A stretch of 64,000 bases of DNA from Puccinia triticina (taxonomy: Eukaryota; Basidiomycota; Pucciniomycetes; Pucciniales; Pucciniaceae): NCBI RefSeq assembly GCF_026914185.1, contig NC_070569.1, positions 4,774,001-4,838,000 on the forward strand. Reading direction: 5' to 3'. Every line of letters begins with the position of its first letter. Positions within the stretch are counted from its first letter, which is position 1. The notes under the pieces are model-generated. The model was not told the origin of the DNA. It worked only from the letters and a program-made list of their open reading frames with translations, and did no database searches. Both the position numbers and the translations under genes were made by a program. Positions 30,648-44,483 of this stretch are shown in pieces.

Positions 30648-32701
30648 ATGAGATTGAGCCCGGGCTGCACCGGCCTGTTACGTCATCACTCCTCCGTACT
30701 CAAACCCACCCTCACCAACCACCTCCGATCGGCCAGTGCTGTCAGTCGCCCGACCGATTTCGGCCGGCTCCAGTTCGAAAGCTTTTCCCGGCTTGCTCTT
30801 CGCTCTAGTCGTGCGTTTACTAGTGCTGCCATCAACATGGGTGGAGCTTCACACGGTGCAGAGGATACGACCAGGCCGAAACCCGATCAAGTCTTGGTCG
30901 ATATTGCCAAGTACGTCCATGATCCCAAGTTCGACGATCCGGCTCTGGCCTACGAAACCGCCAGACTATGCTTGATCGATACACTTGGATGTGGGCTCGA
31001 GGCTCTCCGCTTTCCGACTTGCTCGAAACTGCTCGGCCCGGTTGTCGAGGGTACGGTGGTACCGAACGGCACACGAGTTCCCGGGACGGCGTTTGTCTTG
31101 GATCCGATCCGGGGGGCATTCAATATCGGGACGATGATCCGATGGCTGGACTATAACGACTGCTTCCTTGCGGCCGAATGGGGCCATCCGTCCGACAACC
31201 TGGGCTCGATCCTGGCCGTCGCCGACTGGCTGAGTCGGACGGCGGTTGCCGAGGGAAAGAAGCCGCTGAAGATGCATGACGTTCTGACGGCGATGATCCA
31301 GGCTCATGAGATACAAGGTGGACTGGCTCTAGAGAACTCCTTCAACCGAGTCGGCTTGGATCATGTCGTGCTCGTCAAGGTGGCCAGCGCGGCAGTGACG
31401 AGCAAACTCCTCGGCCTCTCCCTCGACCAGACTATTGACGTCATCAGTCAAGCCTTTGTAGATGGCCAGAGTCTCCGTACCTACCGCCACGCCCCTAACA
31501 CCGGCTCGCGCAAATCCTGGGCTGCCGGCGATGCCTGCAGTAGGGCCGTCAATCTGGCCCTCCTGGTCCAGAAGGGTGAGATGGGCTATCCCACCGTGTA
31601 TGTCCACTGGCACCCGGGCTTCAGTAGTTCAAGCAACTGACTGATACCTGTCGGGATATATTCACTTGCCTCAGACTTTCTGCCAAAACTTGGGGATTCT
31701 ATGATGTTTTGTTTGGCGGAAAACCATTCAAGTTCCAGAGACCATTCACTTCCTAGTAAGTTACAAGGCCTTTCAAGAAACTCTGACTGATCGTTTTTCT
31801 TTTATTGAAATAAGGTCAAACATAAATGTCTCATCTGACACAAATTGATTCCAACTATGATTGATCCTCTCAGTATTATGGAGAACGTATTATTCAAAAT
31901 ATCCTATCCAGCCGAATTCCATGCTCAAACGGCGGTCGAATGTGCCCATATCTTACACAAAAAGCTGGCCGAAATGGGTAAGAGTTCGGATGATATCAAG
32001 AGCGTCAAGATCCGCACCCAAGAAGCTGCTATTCGAATTATCGATAAGCAAGGACCGCTGCACAACTTTGCTGACAGAGACCATACAGTTAAGCACCACC
32101 ACAATGTCTTTCTTCCTGTCCTGCCCAAGCCTCAAGATTAAAATGAGGTCTTGAAAATCCTTAGATTCAATACATGGTGGCGATTCCGTTAATCTATGGG
32201 AGATTGACGACGGAAGATTACACGGACAAAGTAGCCTCGGACCCCCGAATCGATGAATTGCGAGCCAAGATCAGCTGCACGGAGGAGAAGAAATACAGTG
32301 TGGAATACCATGCGCCGGACAAACGCTCGATCGGCAACGCGATCACGATCGAATTGAAGGACGGCACGATCTTGGACGAGGTCGAGATCGAGTATCCTGT
32401 GGGCCATAAACGTCGTCGAGAAGAAGGGAAGCCCCTATTGGACGCCAAGTTCAAGAGACACATCGAGCCTCACGTTCGTCTCTTCGCTTCTTTTTTCCCG
32501 AATCATCGTTAATTCATTCTAGTCACTTATCTTTCTGGATTTCTTCCTTTCAATCCGATTATGCATCGTTGTGCTCCAACACTCATCAACAAATAGTTCC
32601 CGCAGGGACAAATCGCCAAGATTATGGAGGTGGTCAATGACCAAAAGACTTTAGAAAATTACGATGTCGATAAATTCATGGATCTCTGGGTCAAATCTTA
32701 A
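30648..32701 (+). CDS. prpD: Mitochondrial 2-methylcitrate dehydratase (PrpD/MmgE family), 5 exons, 549 aa
   Basis: Join(30648-31597, 31675-31755, 31874-32087, 32165-32473, 32606-32701) gives 1650 nt in consistent phase. The ATG has a good context (gtccaccATG). The first 60 residues are rich in Arg/Ser/Leu with few acidic residues, as in a mitochondrial presequence. PrpD-family segments include [90 protein letters not shown] and [11 protein letters not shown]. The enzyme dehydrates 2-methylcitrate in the propionyl-CoA detoxifying methylcitrate cycle. Close relatives act on cis-aconitate or itaconate, so the substrate is inferred from overall similarity. It looks intact. Confidence 0.93.
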
Positions 32702-35700
32702 CCACACGCTCCACCAACAAAAGCCCTCTTACCAGGTTGAAAAAGCTCATTGCAAAGAGTGATTCTGTATTTCCTTTTGTCTTAAAGATATTCAATATGA
32801 TTTGCTTTTGTAAATCAAATCCTCTTGTCAATATAAGCAGCGCAGATCGCCAAATGTTTTAGTAGGATGACAATGTAAGCTGCACAGATAGCCGAACGTG
32901 TCAGTGCGTCAAAAACATTCAGGTTGAATGCTACTGTTTGGATGATCACCGCTCCAGATGGTCAAGATATCCGTGGAATTCAGCGCTATTGTTGGCTAAG
33001 CAAGTTGACGCAATATGAAAATGAAAATGGAGAGGGAAAGCTGACATTGACCAACAGGGGCCAAAGAATTGATTGGTATTTTGACCAGGTAGCCGTAGAG
33101 AATGATGAAATACTGATATTATCTATTTCTGTTTGTTCTCACACTGGATACCTCACAGCTATAAACTTACCCAACCAAAAACGCCAAATCTTGAGGAGAA
33201 CCTCTCCATATTCTGGGAGTTTGTTAGTTGCTTATTTAATTTTCAATGTCACCTTTGAATAATGGGGCAAATATACCATGTATTCCCACCGGACCCTGCT
33301 CTAAGATATGTCAAAGGAATTGGAGCACACACCATGGCAAAATTGAGATATCTAATTAGGTGATTAACCACAGCAACAGTGGGCCAACTACACTAACCTT
33401 AGCACTAGCGTAGCAGAATTCTCCTAAATCTTAGTGTAGTGTTAGCACAATTCCACAGGATTAGTGCTAATGCTGTGCACACATGGCACAAAAAAGCGCC
33501 CCCTGTGCTGTGTTGCAGAACGTTTTAGTGGTTTTTTGCCATTACACTGCCCTGTAGTGTGGTGTAGCATAGCGGACCACCAATGACCAGAGTCCCTTTG
33601 ACTCTGCCTGCTAACTGCCAATGCCATTAGTAGCCATGTTTTGATTGAGTGCCTTGATAACGTAGTACCTACTCAATTGCATACCATCACTGCAGAAACA
33701 GAATTTAACTGCTCCTGGTCAAGAACCCTGTCTGAGCAGGTAGTTTATGCGGTGCATGAGTTTCTTTTGACCACAAAACACTATGCCAAATTCCAAGCCA
33801 GAATCAAATGAACAACACCAGGGGAGTTTGCTCAGCATCAACCCTCTCTTTAGGAACCTTTTAAGATATCTTGTGGAATTTTAATCTGAATTTATGCTGA
33901 AGTTTGTGTTGAATTTATGCTTATTTATATTCTGAATTGACACTGTATCTTTCTGCATTCCCATTGGAAAAAGTTTGATATCAACTTGACAAGTTGAAAC
34001 AAACCCCAACCTAAACATCCAAATTATTCAAACTCTCTTAGAACCCATGTATATCTGTGTTGCAAAGAAATGTCAATGTTTTGGAAGAAGCCAGGTTATT
34101 CATAAATTTTCATTGATCATGTGGTTATCATTTCTTCCACACAGGCTCAGCTCAAAATATGTTTTCATATATGAAAAAAAAAAAAAAATCATGGCTTGGT
34201 AACTGGTTACTGGTAGATGTACCTGTTTTATGAAAGTGCATAAACTCAATGAATCCTTCTTCTTTTATAATCACATAAGATATGTATAGACATTTGTGAA
34301 AAACTTCACATAGTGGTTAATTCTATCTTTATACTTGTTGATGCTGTATTCTGTAAGCACCACATCCTTTGAGATAAAATGTAATTTTCTTTTGGACTGA
34401 GCTAGCATCACTCACTGGCCTTGATGTCTTTTTTTGCATTACATGATTAAAAAGTGCCAACTAACCCACCATAAACACCTTGAGATCTGGCAGGTTGCAT
34501 ACAGGCAACTGTGTGTTCTCACATAGAAATTTGTTGGGGAATTTTCTTCTTTTTTCACAAGGTATTGGAAGTCTGGGACCAGTTCAGGGGAAAACCAGAT
34601 TACCCAGGGGCTTTTCACCCCTTCAGAAAATCCCCAACAAAAGATGTGTGTACATGTGGGTGAAAATTATACATAAATTTTGAAAGATTTCACCTAATAC
34701 CCCGGTCTTACATGGGCACTCAGCTCAGCATCTCTTGGCTTTGTGGTGACATGTGTGTCTTACAGGTAACAGTTGTGTGTCATATTCTTGCAGCTAGCCC
34801 CCAGAAAATGCACACCAAAGTCAAACTAGATCAAAATCATGATTTAAAAAAAAACTGGCATCTTGTTGGCAAGGCTAAGATACCCTACCCATATTGCACC
34901 TTGGCCCAAGGGGAAACAGTACCTGCGGCAGTGGCGAGTACTCTCTAAAGTCATACACTTTAATTCTGTGCGCCCTAAAAATAAAACACAAATAAAAAGG
35001 TTTCAGATCAACCTAGATGGTATGGGTTTTCACAAAGGTTAGAAATTATAATGCTCAAAACATATTGATCTTTGGTGAGAATTGGGGATCAAGTAAATGT
35101 GATCACTAAGTTGGCCTTAGGTTCAGCGTAGGTATGACATACATATTACATACATAGATTCCACAATAAATTGGGTATGATTCCAGTTAAGATTAGGTTT
35201 GAGTGTGGCTGAAATTAAAGTTGTAGCTTGTATTCTAACCAACATCAACCCAATTTTAAACCAACATATTACAAGGATCTAACAAAACCTCTGCATGTTA
35301 AATGATGCTACTCGTCAACAGGTGCTGAGTCCTGTGGTGCAAAGGAAGATGCAAATAAAATACAAATTATTAGAACAAAAATGCACAACTCCAGGATGTA
35401 TTTGTATTTGATATGTTCCAGTAGTCAACAGGTGAATATTTCAGGCTTGAAATACTCTTTCTTGTGGGCACATATTGGGTGCATTCCAAAAGCTGGTTGT
35501 TTGTACTTGATTCCTTGTGAATTTTCTTACTCAAAGTTTTTAGAAGTTTCTAGGTGAGCAGCATCAGTTAAGAGCTGTGACCAAGACGACGTCGGTGTTG
35601 GGTAATGGGGTTGACGTGAAGTGGATTGCATGTGTATGCACTGCATGTATGTACATAAATTCGAATGGATACACTTGGAGGAGCATCCCAATCTCGTCCG

Positions 35701-35770
35701 TGACCGAGTCGAAGTTAGCTGTTAAACCGCCCAACGCATCATTCACAAATAGACAGGCAGACGCGAGGCC
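32702..35770. other. AT-rich intergenic DNA (3 kb)
   Basis: No coding region recognised. The stretch 33370-33570 contains many agtgcta/tagcac and gtgtagc motifs like the subterminal parts of DNA transposons. A run of 14 A lies near 34174. Otherwise nothing supportable. Confidence 0.4.
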
Positions 35771-36760
35771 ATGTCGAGTTCACCGCTTTCATCCACCCTG
35801 TCGACACCCCCGAAGACAAAAATAGACGAGCTCCCGGTTGGGGAAGAGTTGGAAGAAGAACAGGAAGAGGTAGAGGAAGACCAGGATGAGGAAGACCAGG
35901 ATGACGGGGAGGGTGAAGAGATCGAAGAGGAGCCGGAGGAGCACGAGGACAAGAGTCCGCACGGAGTCAAAGGACCGCAGGCCGATCAACTGCGACCACA
36001 GCCTCAGCAATCAGCTACCAATCAGCCCCCTGCCCAGCGCAACCAACAACGAACCAAGAAAGTCCACCAGCAAAAAGTCGTTGGAACAACCATCCTACCC
36101 GTCACAAGAGTCACAAGGGCCGCAAAACAAGATAAAGATATCAAGATCGTTTCGAAAGAGGCCGTGTTCTTAATCTCAATTGCTACCGTTCGTGCTATAT
36201 TCCTTTTCGTTGGCTTTAGGTCTACAATGTGTTGATTTCAGAATTTATTGCTTTCTTTAATGTCTGACTTAAACCACAGGAATTTTTTGTCAAAAAATTG
36301 ACCGATTCAGCTTTTGAAAGATCTAAAAGAGAAAGGAGGGTATTTGTGAAATACAACGATGTCGGTAGGTTCATCTTTCACTCATGATCTAATATTTCTT
36401 TATCTTTCATCAGTGCTAAAAAAACTGACTTTATGACCAAAAATCAAAGCATCGGCAGTCAAAAGAAATCCAGAGTACGATTGGTTAGAGGAAGTCATTC
36501 CGGCATCATTACCGTTAGGAACAATCCTCAGAGATCCAACGATACCCACCTCATCTACTGCAATCACCAACTCACTTCCGACGGACACGCTCATGAAACT
36601 AAACGACCAATCCTCTGCACAGCAATCCAAAGTCTCGCTGGCCGTCAACAGTCACACTGACAGCCTTGATACCGATTCACATCCTAATCCAGAGCTGCAT
36701 CCGATTGATGATGATGGGATGGACGTGGACGACCAAGATGAATTGGATGAAGATCTTTGA
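35771..36760 (+). CDS. Histone-fold protein, Dpb3 / POLE4 / CHRAC-15 type, 3 exons, 267 aa
   Basis: Join(35771-36187, 36280-36364, 36459-36760) gives 804 nt in phase. The N terminus has a long Glu/Asp tract (about 22-62), then a Gln/Pro stretch. The histone fold starts at TILPVTRVTRAAKQDKDIKI, runs through VSKEAVFLISIATEFFVKKL and RRVFVKYNDVVKRNPEYDWLEEVIP, and is followed by an acidic tail (DDDGMDVDDQDELDEDL). This is the NF-YC-like pattern of the small subunit of DNA polymerase epsilon or of CHRAC, where it pairs with a Dpb4-type partner. Which complex it belongs to cannot be told from sequence. The long acidic N terminus exceeds the minimal fold. Confidence 0.82.
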
Positions 36761-37860
36761 ATAACTAAGAGATCTCGTTCAATCAAGGCCACTTTATCCG
36801 CGTCCTTTCCGCTTATTTATTGTGTCCTGGACGCGTCATATGTATTTTAGTTCACATTCTGCCAAATTATCTCTTGATGCGTGAGCCGCCCTCCCTGGTA
36901 CATCCTAAACACGCCTTCAGCGTTCATTCACAGTCCCCATAATCAACACGGTTTATGATCCCAACTGCGCGTTTTTTAGATTAATATGTATTTACTTAAA
37001 TAATCACTTCAAAATCCGATCAAGTCCCCGGTCTGATTATGCAACAAGGGAGACCCCCCGCTGTCAACTTGATTCCTTGTGTACTTTGAAGCTTGGTTTA
37101 GTCAGAAGCTGTATCCCCCCCTTATTATTTCAATTCCCGCTTGGACTGCTTTCAGCATCTTTCCTCTTCTCGTCGCCTTCTTCTTCGTCAACATTTCATG
37201 GGAGTGTAATCTGGCGCAAAAATGAGATTATGATCAAGTCTGATCCTTCCGGCATGATCCCATGAAGTTCGACTGGAATCAGGGATATTCTCTGGTCACC
37301 CCTGACATGGGGCCCTGCTCGGCCGGACGGCCCCGATGCCGTGTATATTTCCTTTGGATTTAAAGGTACCGATGCTCAAACAGGCACCCGCGCAGGGGGG
37401 AGCCGTGGATCGTATCATCGTCACGGTGACATGGCCTGTGGGGCCCTGGAGGTGCACTCGATCAGCTCTTGCAGCATGTTTCAGCAAGCTCGGGTCCAAC
37501 TTGGCAGGCTGGCCCAACGTTGTACATATGGATGTATCCTTGTTGAAGTTGCACTCCGCCTCTTAACCCTTCCGAATGGCCAAGTTTATACACACATTCA
37601 GTGATACATATGTACATACATAGTACCAATCTGACCACCGACGCTCCTTGGAAGAAGACTCAAGAAGCCCTCGGCGCAAGAGGCTCTGACTGAGCTCTGA
37701 CTGTCAGAAGGGTCTGACATAAATCAATCGCGGAACCCATCGTCAATTCATCACAGTCACCTCTCCAGGATATTCATCGGTGGCCGATACTTCGGCTCGC
37801 AAACCAATCATTTTCTTTCTTTTCTTCAAGTCTTTCTTTTTAAATCACGAATCTTCAAAC
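36761..37860. other. Intergenic region upstream of phospholipase B gene 2
   Basis: No recognisable gene. The 3' part should contain the promoter of the gene at 37861. No convincing TATA box was picked out. Confidence 0.35.
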
Positions 37861-40753
37861 ATGGCCTCTCGCTTTTATATCCTGGTAGGACTTGTCGTAT
37901 GTCTCAACTGCATATCGGGCCGACCCAACATATGGCGAAGAGATCCTGCTTTATCTCAGTCACCCTCCGGAAATTATGCTCCAATATACACTCAGTGCCC
38001 TCAAGATCCCTTCGTCCGAGCTCCCAACAAGAACCAAAATGACCAGGTATCTACCCGAGACTAATTCCTAAATACCTATCTATCTATTCCGTTGAGCTTG
38101 AAGCACTTGCACCAGAAATCTATTATTGAAATCTCTTATTTCATTCATTCAGACCAAACTCGGCAAGGGCGAGTCAGCGTACATCAGGGAAAAAGCTGCC
38201 CAATCTATTCCCTTGTGGCAGACATATCTGGAAAATGTTAATCTGGAGGATTTTGATGTCGAAGATTTCTTGAAATCAGCCAAGCAGAGTGGAGGTGTGG
38301 CTGCGGAAACTCTACCCAATATTGGGTTATCTCTCAGTGGCGGCGGTATGCGGGCACTGTGCTTTAGTGGATCGATTCTTGACTCATTCGACGCGAGGAA
38401 CCCGAAAGCCAATGAAGCCAAAGTTGGCGGTATTCTCCAATTGGCAAACTATGCCGTCGGTGTATCAGGGTGATTCTTTTTTTTCGTACAATTGAGCTTG
38501 TATATCAGCATACTGGCAGAATTTTAGTATTAATACCTCTTTGTTGTAGAGCAAGTTGGTTATTGGGATCATGGGTACATATATTTTTCTAATAATTGAT
38601 CGCAAGCAAAGATGAACTAATTGTTATTCTTCCTTTTCTAATGTCTAGGCTACCTCAAACTTCCCGCAAATATCATTTCTTGTCCCGAAGTGGCGACTGT
38701 CAGATGATAATGCCTTGTGGGATTGGAACATCGCAAAGGATTACTGGTCGCATTATAAAACGGTGAACCAAAAACATAAAGCTGGGTTCCCTGTCAGTAT
38801 CGTTGAGTAAGCAGCCCTCGAGGCCTCTGAACTCTACTGCTTAGTGCCTTTTATAACAAATCTAGATTTAACACCTCCCTGTTCTTCCTTTTTGCTCTGG
38901 AAGTGTATGGGGTAGAATTCTTTCTCGTCACTTTATGTAAGTTGGATTTCTAGGACCTCACTTGCCCTCAGACTAGAGGATGCCGTGCACAATTTTGACA
39001 ACGATTTCAATTTCTCTGGCTCTATTCTCATCAAAGAGACGAGCCTGATAAAAAGGACTCGCAGAAAGGAAAACAAGTTCTTTGGTCATCCATTAGGGAA
39101 ACTTCCCACTACAAACAACGAGAGGCGCCTTTTGTGATGGCTGTGACTACCAGTCGACCCAACAAAGGCATGCCATTCACCCCGGAAAGCCCAACCTGTG
39201 CGTTTTTAAATCGTGCATTTTTTGACAAATGCCACTAGAATACCTGCTTGAAGCTCAGTTCAAACGCTCAAGCATCTGTCTATATCTTCCCGTTGAGCTA
39301 ATTCCAGATGAGTTCTCTGCCGAGGAGTTCGGTATCTTCCATCCTTCTCTGAATGCATCAATACCTATCGAGCATCTTGGATCCACCCACACCGCTAGCG
39401 TCCCTGACCCCCAAGGTTGTGTTGCTGGATTTGACAATGCAGGGTAAGTAAATCGCGATTTGAATCCGCCAACTTTACATTCCCTCTCAATCTGCGGATG
39501 ACAAGTGTATCATTTTTTTGGGGGGTTGACCAATCTTTCACATTTTCCAACGATTTTTCCTATCAGATTTGTCATGGGAATGTCCAGTAACATCTTCTCC
39601 CGTGGTGATTCCCCAAAAGGAGAAAAGAGGGCCAAATATTTGACGGCAGTACGAACATTTATTAATGACATAAATTTTGAAGGAAAGGTAAGAACTTACA
39701 TACCCTTTCTTTTTGTCTACCACCAAGGTCATGGGCACACCAATCTCACTTTAATTTTTTTTTTCGGATTTAGATACCCAATTCTTTCAAAGGGCTAGGA
39801 AAGCCGTCGGATTATGGGATGGGAGGATACCAAGACACAGACAGGGACTTGATATTGATGGCAGATTCGGGATTGATTCACGAAAACGTCCCCCTGTTTC
39901 CTTTGATTCAACCCGAGCGTAAACTCGACGTGATCATGGCACTAGACGCCGTGAGTCATTCAAACCAATCTATCCGCTTGACCACGATTTCCCCCAGAGT
40001 CTACCCCCAACTTATTCCCAAACGTTTCACAGAGCGCCGACGGGAGCGATGAAGACGTACCAAGCATGTATACCTGTTGGTCTAGCCATCCTACCTCTTT
40101 TGCAAAAATCTTGAAAGATGCTCATGATTTCCCATTCCTAAATTTGATTGACAAATAGATCCCAATGGAACTCACATGTATAGTATCTATACTAAGACAC
40201 AGTTACCTTCTTACAAAGGCTACCACATGCCAAAGTAACTGATTCATATTCAAGAAGTCATTGGATTTGCCTTCACGCTGATGTGTTTTGTCCATTAGCA
40301 TTCCCAACTCTCACGACGGTACCTTTGCCCAGCTAGGATACAACAAACGACCAACTTTCTTTGGCTGTGAAGATCTGAAGGGCCCCCTCATAATCTACAT
40401 GCCCAATTACTATGCTACTGGCAAAACAAACACGGTCACTACAAAAATATCATACACAGTAAGCAAAAATAAATAAATAAAACAACTGATTTGAGTTAAA
40501 TTTCTGTCCCCCTTGTGCTAATAAATTCTTCTCCCGCTTCCAAATGATTTACAAAACCCTCCAGCCGGAAGAGATTGATGCATTCTTTTCCAATGGATTT
40601 GCATTAGCCACCCAGAGTGTTGGACCTACCCAAAACAAAGACTGGCCTATGTGCCTGGCGTGCGCGCTGGTAGATCGGCAAGTCCTTAGGAACTCAGCTA
40701 CCAGAACTTCCCAATGTCAAGCCTGTTTCAAAACCTATTGTGCCGCTCCTTGA
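37861..40753 (+). CDS. Secreted lysophospholipase / phospholipase B, paralog 2 (13 exons, 593 aa)
   Basis: Join(37861-38046, 38153-38469, 38550-38574, 38649-38806, 38904-38936, 39037-39197, 39308-39443, 39567-39687, 39774-39950, 40033-40075, 40159-40234, 40299-40458, 40565-40753) gives 1782 nt in phase. Seven exons have exactly the length of their counterparts in 9209-11861. Exon 10 uses a weak donor (GTTGGT at 40076), supported by alignment. The signal peptide is MASRFYILVGLVVCLNC. Motifs are GLSLSGGGMRAL, GVSGASWLLGSW, the Asp segment LMADSGL with LIQPERKLDVIMALD, and Cys-rich CLACALVDR...CQACF. The Asp segment reads ADSG where most fungal enzymes have DGG. It probably acts outside the cell on phospholipids. 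No GPI signal is seen. Confidence 0.93.
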
Positions 40754-41512
40754 TTTTCTTCCTGTCTCATAAAGAGTTGATATTACTTGATTGTACATCT
40801 ATACTTTCCTTAGACCCTGTCCTCCAATCGGCTACCCAGCCAAAATTTGTATCAAACATATCTGTTTTCTTTGGCCTTTTATACATAGCTACTGATTCGG
40901 AAACCATTTCTGTTCTTTGTTCTCTATTCTTTCTACAAGGCAAAAAATCGAATGGGTTCATCATCTACTGCACCTCTTTCTACACGACCTCGTATCTTGC
41001 CCAGAGATCATGATCAGCTGCACAAGCAATGAGGTTTTTGACTTGGTTAATGTTTGCTTTAAGTAGTGTATGTTACCCAAGAAACAAAAGCAGAGAAAAT
41101 AGAAATACGAATGACACAGGCGGGTGGAAGATTCTGCGGATTACTATTTTGAACGCCTTGTTGCTAGTATTACTTTGTTGATGACTGATAGCAAACAACT
41201 TCGTTTTGTCTCAAAAACTGTCGTATAGCTGGATAGCATGGGCGGGCCGTGCAGATTGTCAAATATCTCCAATGATTGGCCCTGCCTTACGGGAATGTAT
41301 TGCTAAAAATAGAAATCGATAAACATGCGAACATTGCCTCAGGTGAATAATGAAAGATGATAAGCTATTGAGAAAAGAAGGTTTCCCCTCATGCTATTCC
41401 GCAACCCAGAGAGACTTGCTACGGGTTGATAGTCACAGACCTAACTAGAAATTAAATCCGCATGAACATACAAACCTAAACTGAAATCCGCATGGATAGT
41501 CAGATTAGGGCT
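40754..41512. other. Convergent intergenic region
   Basis: Lies between the 3' ends of the phospholipase gene (plus) and the expansin-like gene (minus). It should contain both polyadenylation regions. No further gene seen. Confidence 0.4.
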
Positions 41513-42812
41513 TCAGCAGTTCCCGACCGCGTTAGTAGTGTTTCTGGGATGGTCCAACTCGACATTCTTCGTGATAATTTGCTTTCCATTGTCGCATGTA
41601 ACCTTGATATCGGCCGATTCCCCCAAGGCCTTTCCGGACTCGGGTTGGACTGCCATGACAAAGGTAGAGATGGATGTGAGGGTCAGTAAACTACACACCA
41701 ATTATTGCTGGTCTGTCAATAAAAAACGAGGATGAAAAGGTGGAAACACACAGTAGTTAGAGTTGGATTGCTTTGTCAATCTAATCCAAGATTTCCTGGC
41801 AGTCCCTCCATAACTTGCGTTAGATATCGGCATGACTTCCAAAGACTTGATCGGTGCATCGGCACCGGCCACTTGAACAGAATTCCAATATTTACTGACT
41901 CCATCCTTATTGATGAACTCCATCGGCTTCGAAAAGTTACACGGAACAATTTCCCTGCAAATCGTAGATCAAGCCAACAATATGATTACAACAAAGATTC
42001 ACTGTCAACATATTTTCTTCCTTCTTCATGATCAGCACAAAGCACCGAAAAACTGTGAGGGTCAACCTCCCATAAGAAGCAACAAACCAAGTAATTGGAA
42101 GCACTCCAGGGTTTTGTCCATTACTAACTTCTTTCCATAAATCCGGACCGAGGTCTAAGCTATCTGCTTTACACTGCGTCAAAATTCTCATTTCAGTATA
42201 TTCCTCTCGATAACTTGTGTGTTTTGCTCCCCCAATAAAATAGAACAGACGGATGGACTTACAGATGGACATTGATCACTAACGACTCCTTTGTGAGTTC
42301 CACCAGGTCCAGTAATAGCAATACAAGCGCCGCAAATACTGGACGAGTTCCAAAGGTTTGAAGCTATAGCGATTGGTCCCAGTCCTTTGGGTTGAGGCCA
42401 ATCTTGAAATAGACAACTATTTTCATTTTTGAAATATTCACAAAAGTATGAGATCGTCAGTCCTGATTTCACTTGAAAAAGATAATTTCGCCCAAGGAAT
42501 ATTTACTAACTTCCCAGTAGCCCAACTGGCGTTCTATAATGATCGCCACGGAGCCAAATAAATGAAAACGTGTCCAAATATAGTTAAAATATATAAGGGG
42601 GGGATTAGGGTTAGTTGATGGTGGCTTACCCAGGTAGTGGCTTCTCCATGGTAAGTTCGACCGACAACCTGGCTATTTCCCTGGGGGGAACTATAGCAGG
42701 AAGTGGTTGAATTTTGGTCTTCGTTGACTCGGGGCCGCCTCAAGTTGAGTGGCTTGGCCAGAACTTGAAATGACAGCAGACTCAAAAGTGAAAAATGATA
42801 CCCAGCATGCAT
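41513..42812 (-). CDS. Secreted expansin-like protein (DPBB + CBM63-like), 6 exons, 261 aa
   Basis: Minus-strand join(41513-41649, 41752-41954, 42088-42173, 42263-42416, 42511-42533, 42630-42812) gives 786 nt in phase. The ATG at 42812 precedes a signal peptide (FSLLSLLSFQVLAKP). The double-psi beta-barrel domain has YHGEATTW, GLGPIAIASNLWNSSSICGAC and the conserved Asp in GVVSDQCPS, then LPITWEIVPCNF. The C-terminal domain (FINKDGVSKYWNSVQVAG...KSWIRL...VTCDNGKQI) resembles the expansin carbohydrate-binding domain. Such proteins loosen polysaccharide walls without hydrolysis. In a plant pathogen this fits an apoplastic role, or fungal wall remodelling. The donor of exon 2 is GTTAGT. Confidence 0.88.
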
Positions 42813-44483
42813 TTTTTTGGTTGATTCGAGGAGCAATTGAGCAATTAAAGGAAAGCAGTAGTAAAGGAAAGCAGTAGGTGTGAAATTGGACAGCGGCGAG
42901 AAGTGGGATGAGTAGGAGCAGGACTGGCTTATTTAACTTTTCACAGTAGATGGGCTTCGCTAACGAACGGGAACAGGTTCATTGGAGTCAGTTGCATCTT
43001 CCTGTCGTGATGATTTATGTACAAAGATTAATACCAGCACCCTGGTTCAATTTCCATCCTTGGGGATATCAGGCTCGTGATCCGTCGTCGAAAGTTGCAT
43101 GTCTAATCGGTGCACGTCATGATATTTGTCGGCGATCACAAACTGCGGTGCCACATGTTGCAATTGTAACCACGAAATACCTCGTCACAGAATTGGATGA
43201 GATCATAGAAAGCTGGTGTCACTCGAGGGGTAATCTAGCTTTCGGCTGATTTAAATAATCCCAGATAAGCAAAGCTGTAGACAAGGGACCTATCCCTCAC
43301 CAAACGTCATTTTCCATCATTTTCCTTAATCAGTTAAGTGATACCCAGTACCTTTCTTTGGGAGGTCTCGTCTCAACTCGTGAGTCTATGGGACTTCAGC
43401 GGCAGATATTTACATACGAAGCAGTACGAAACTTCTTGCTATGCGCTGTAGATAAAATAAAGGAATCTACAATCTGCGAGACCCAATTCCTGTACTCAAG
43501 GACGATTTCATGTTAGATTGAGCCCAGCAATAGAGCTGAAGATCAGAGCTCGCAGTCCAAACCCATGATGAAAGATCGGTCGATCATGTAGCGCAGGAAC
43601 CAGTTGGTTAACGGTTCTTCACAGGGTAATTTTGTCTTTGGGAGTCATGCCATTTTTGAATCATGACCCTTCACGTTCAAATAATGACATGGGTCTCCGA
43701 ATCTCAATATTCAACGTGAAAGACGCTCTACTGCCTAACTTGACTGTGTTTCTTTATTGGAGGGGGGTGCGCCGTGCCGTACTGCAGGGACCCTCCGAAG
43801 TCCTTCGGAGGTTCCGAGGAGGGACTTAGATACGTTGGCTCTACGGCGTTACTGATGCAGCAAGCATATACAACGGCCACGGCACCATCGGCCGCAAAAT
43901 ACTTGCGCTATTGAGGATAATGGAGATGAAACATACTGTATAAAGAGTCTCAACGGGTACCCTGTGGAAATGTCATCTCAGACCAAACCAAATGTGATTT
44001 TAGATGAGACCATTGATTTTTACCAGCTGGCTACATGAGGTTGACCGAGAAGAAAATTTCAGGGCTCTAAACCTTCACCCTTGACATTATCTCGCAACAC
44101 ACTCTTTTTTTACTCTCCATCCGCACAATACAGATGGTCTTTTCCAGAAGGACCGCGCTATGCAAGCTTACGTCCAACATTCATTTATTGTTTGTTTGAC
44201 AGAACTCGGCTCCAATTCCAAATAATTGTTTGATGGAGCTATCTGAGTGAATAGGCAATCAGGATCAGGAAATGGTATAAAAAGGAGTCTGATATATTAC
44301 AAATATATATCATGGGTTTTGTGAAAGGAAAGTAGACTGTAAGGAAGGAAGATAAGGAACAAGGAAATTGAGGCCCTCTGTAAGAGAACAAGAAGGGTCC
44401 CTGAGCTACGCCTGTCGGTCACAGACCTCAGCGGAGACCAGGAAATGGCTAGCTAGGGTCTAAGAAATAGCTTTCGAGCCAGA
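42813..44483. other. Intergenic region between the two expansin-like genes
   Basis: Holds the upstream region of the 41513-42812 gene. A perfect short hairpin, ctccgaag/cttcggag, lies at 43794-43811. No gene recognised. Confidence 0.4.

Noticed and set aside
40068..40184. Frameshift in phospholipase B gene 2 at exon 10
   Set aside because: A donor at 40076 (GTTGGT) with the acceptor at 40158 restores phase and aligns with paralog 1, so no mutation is needed.
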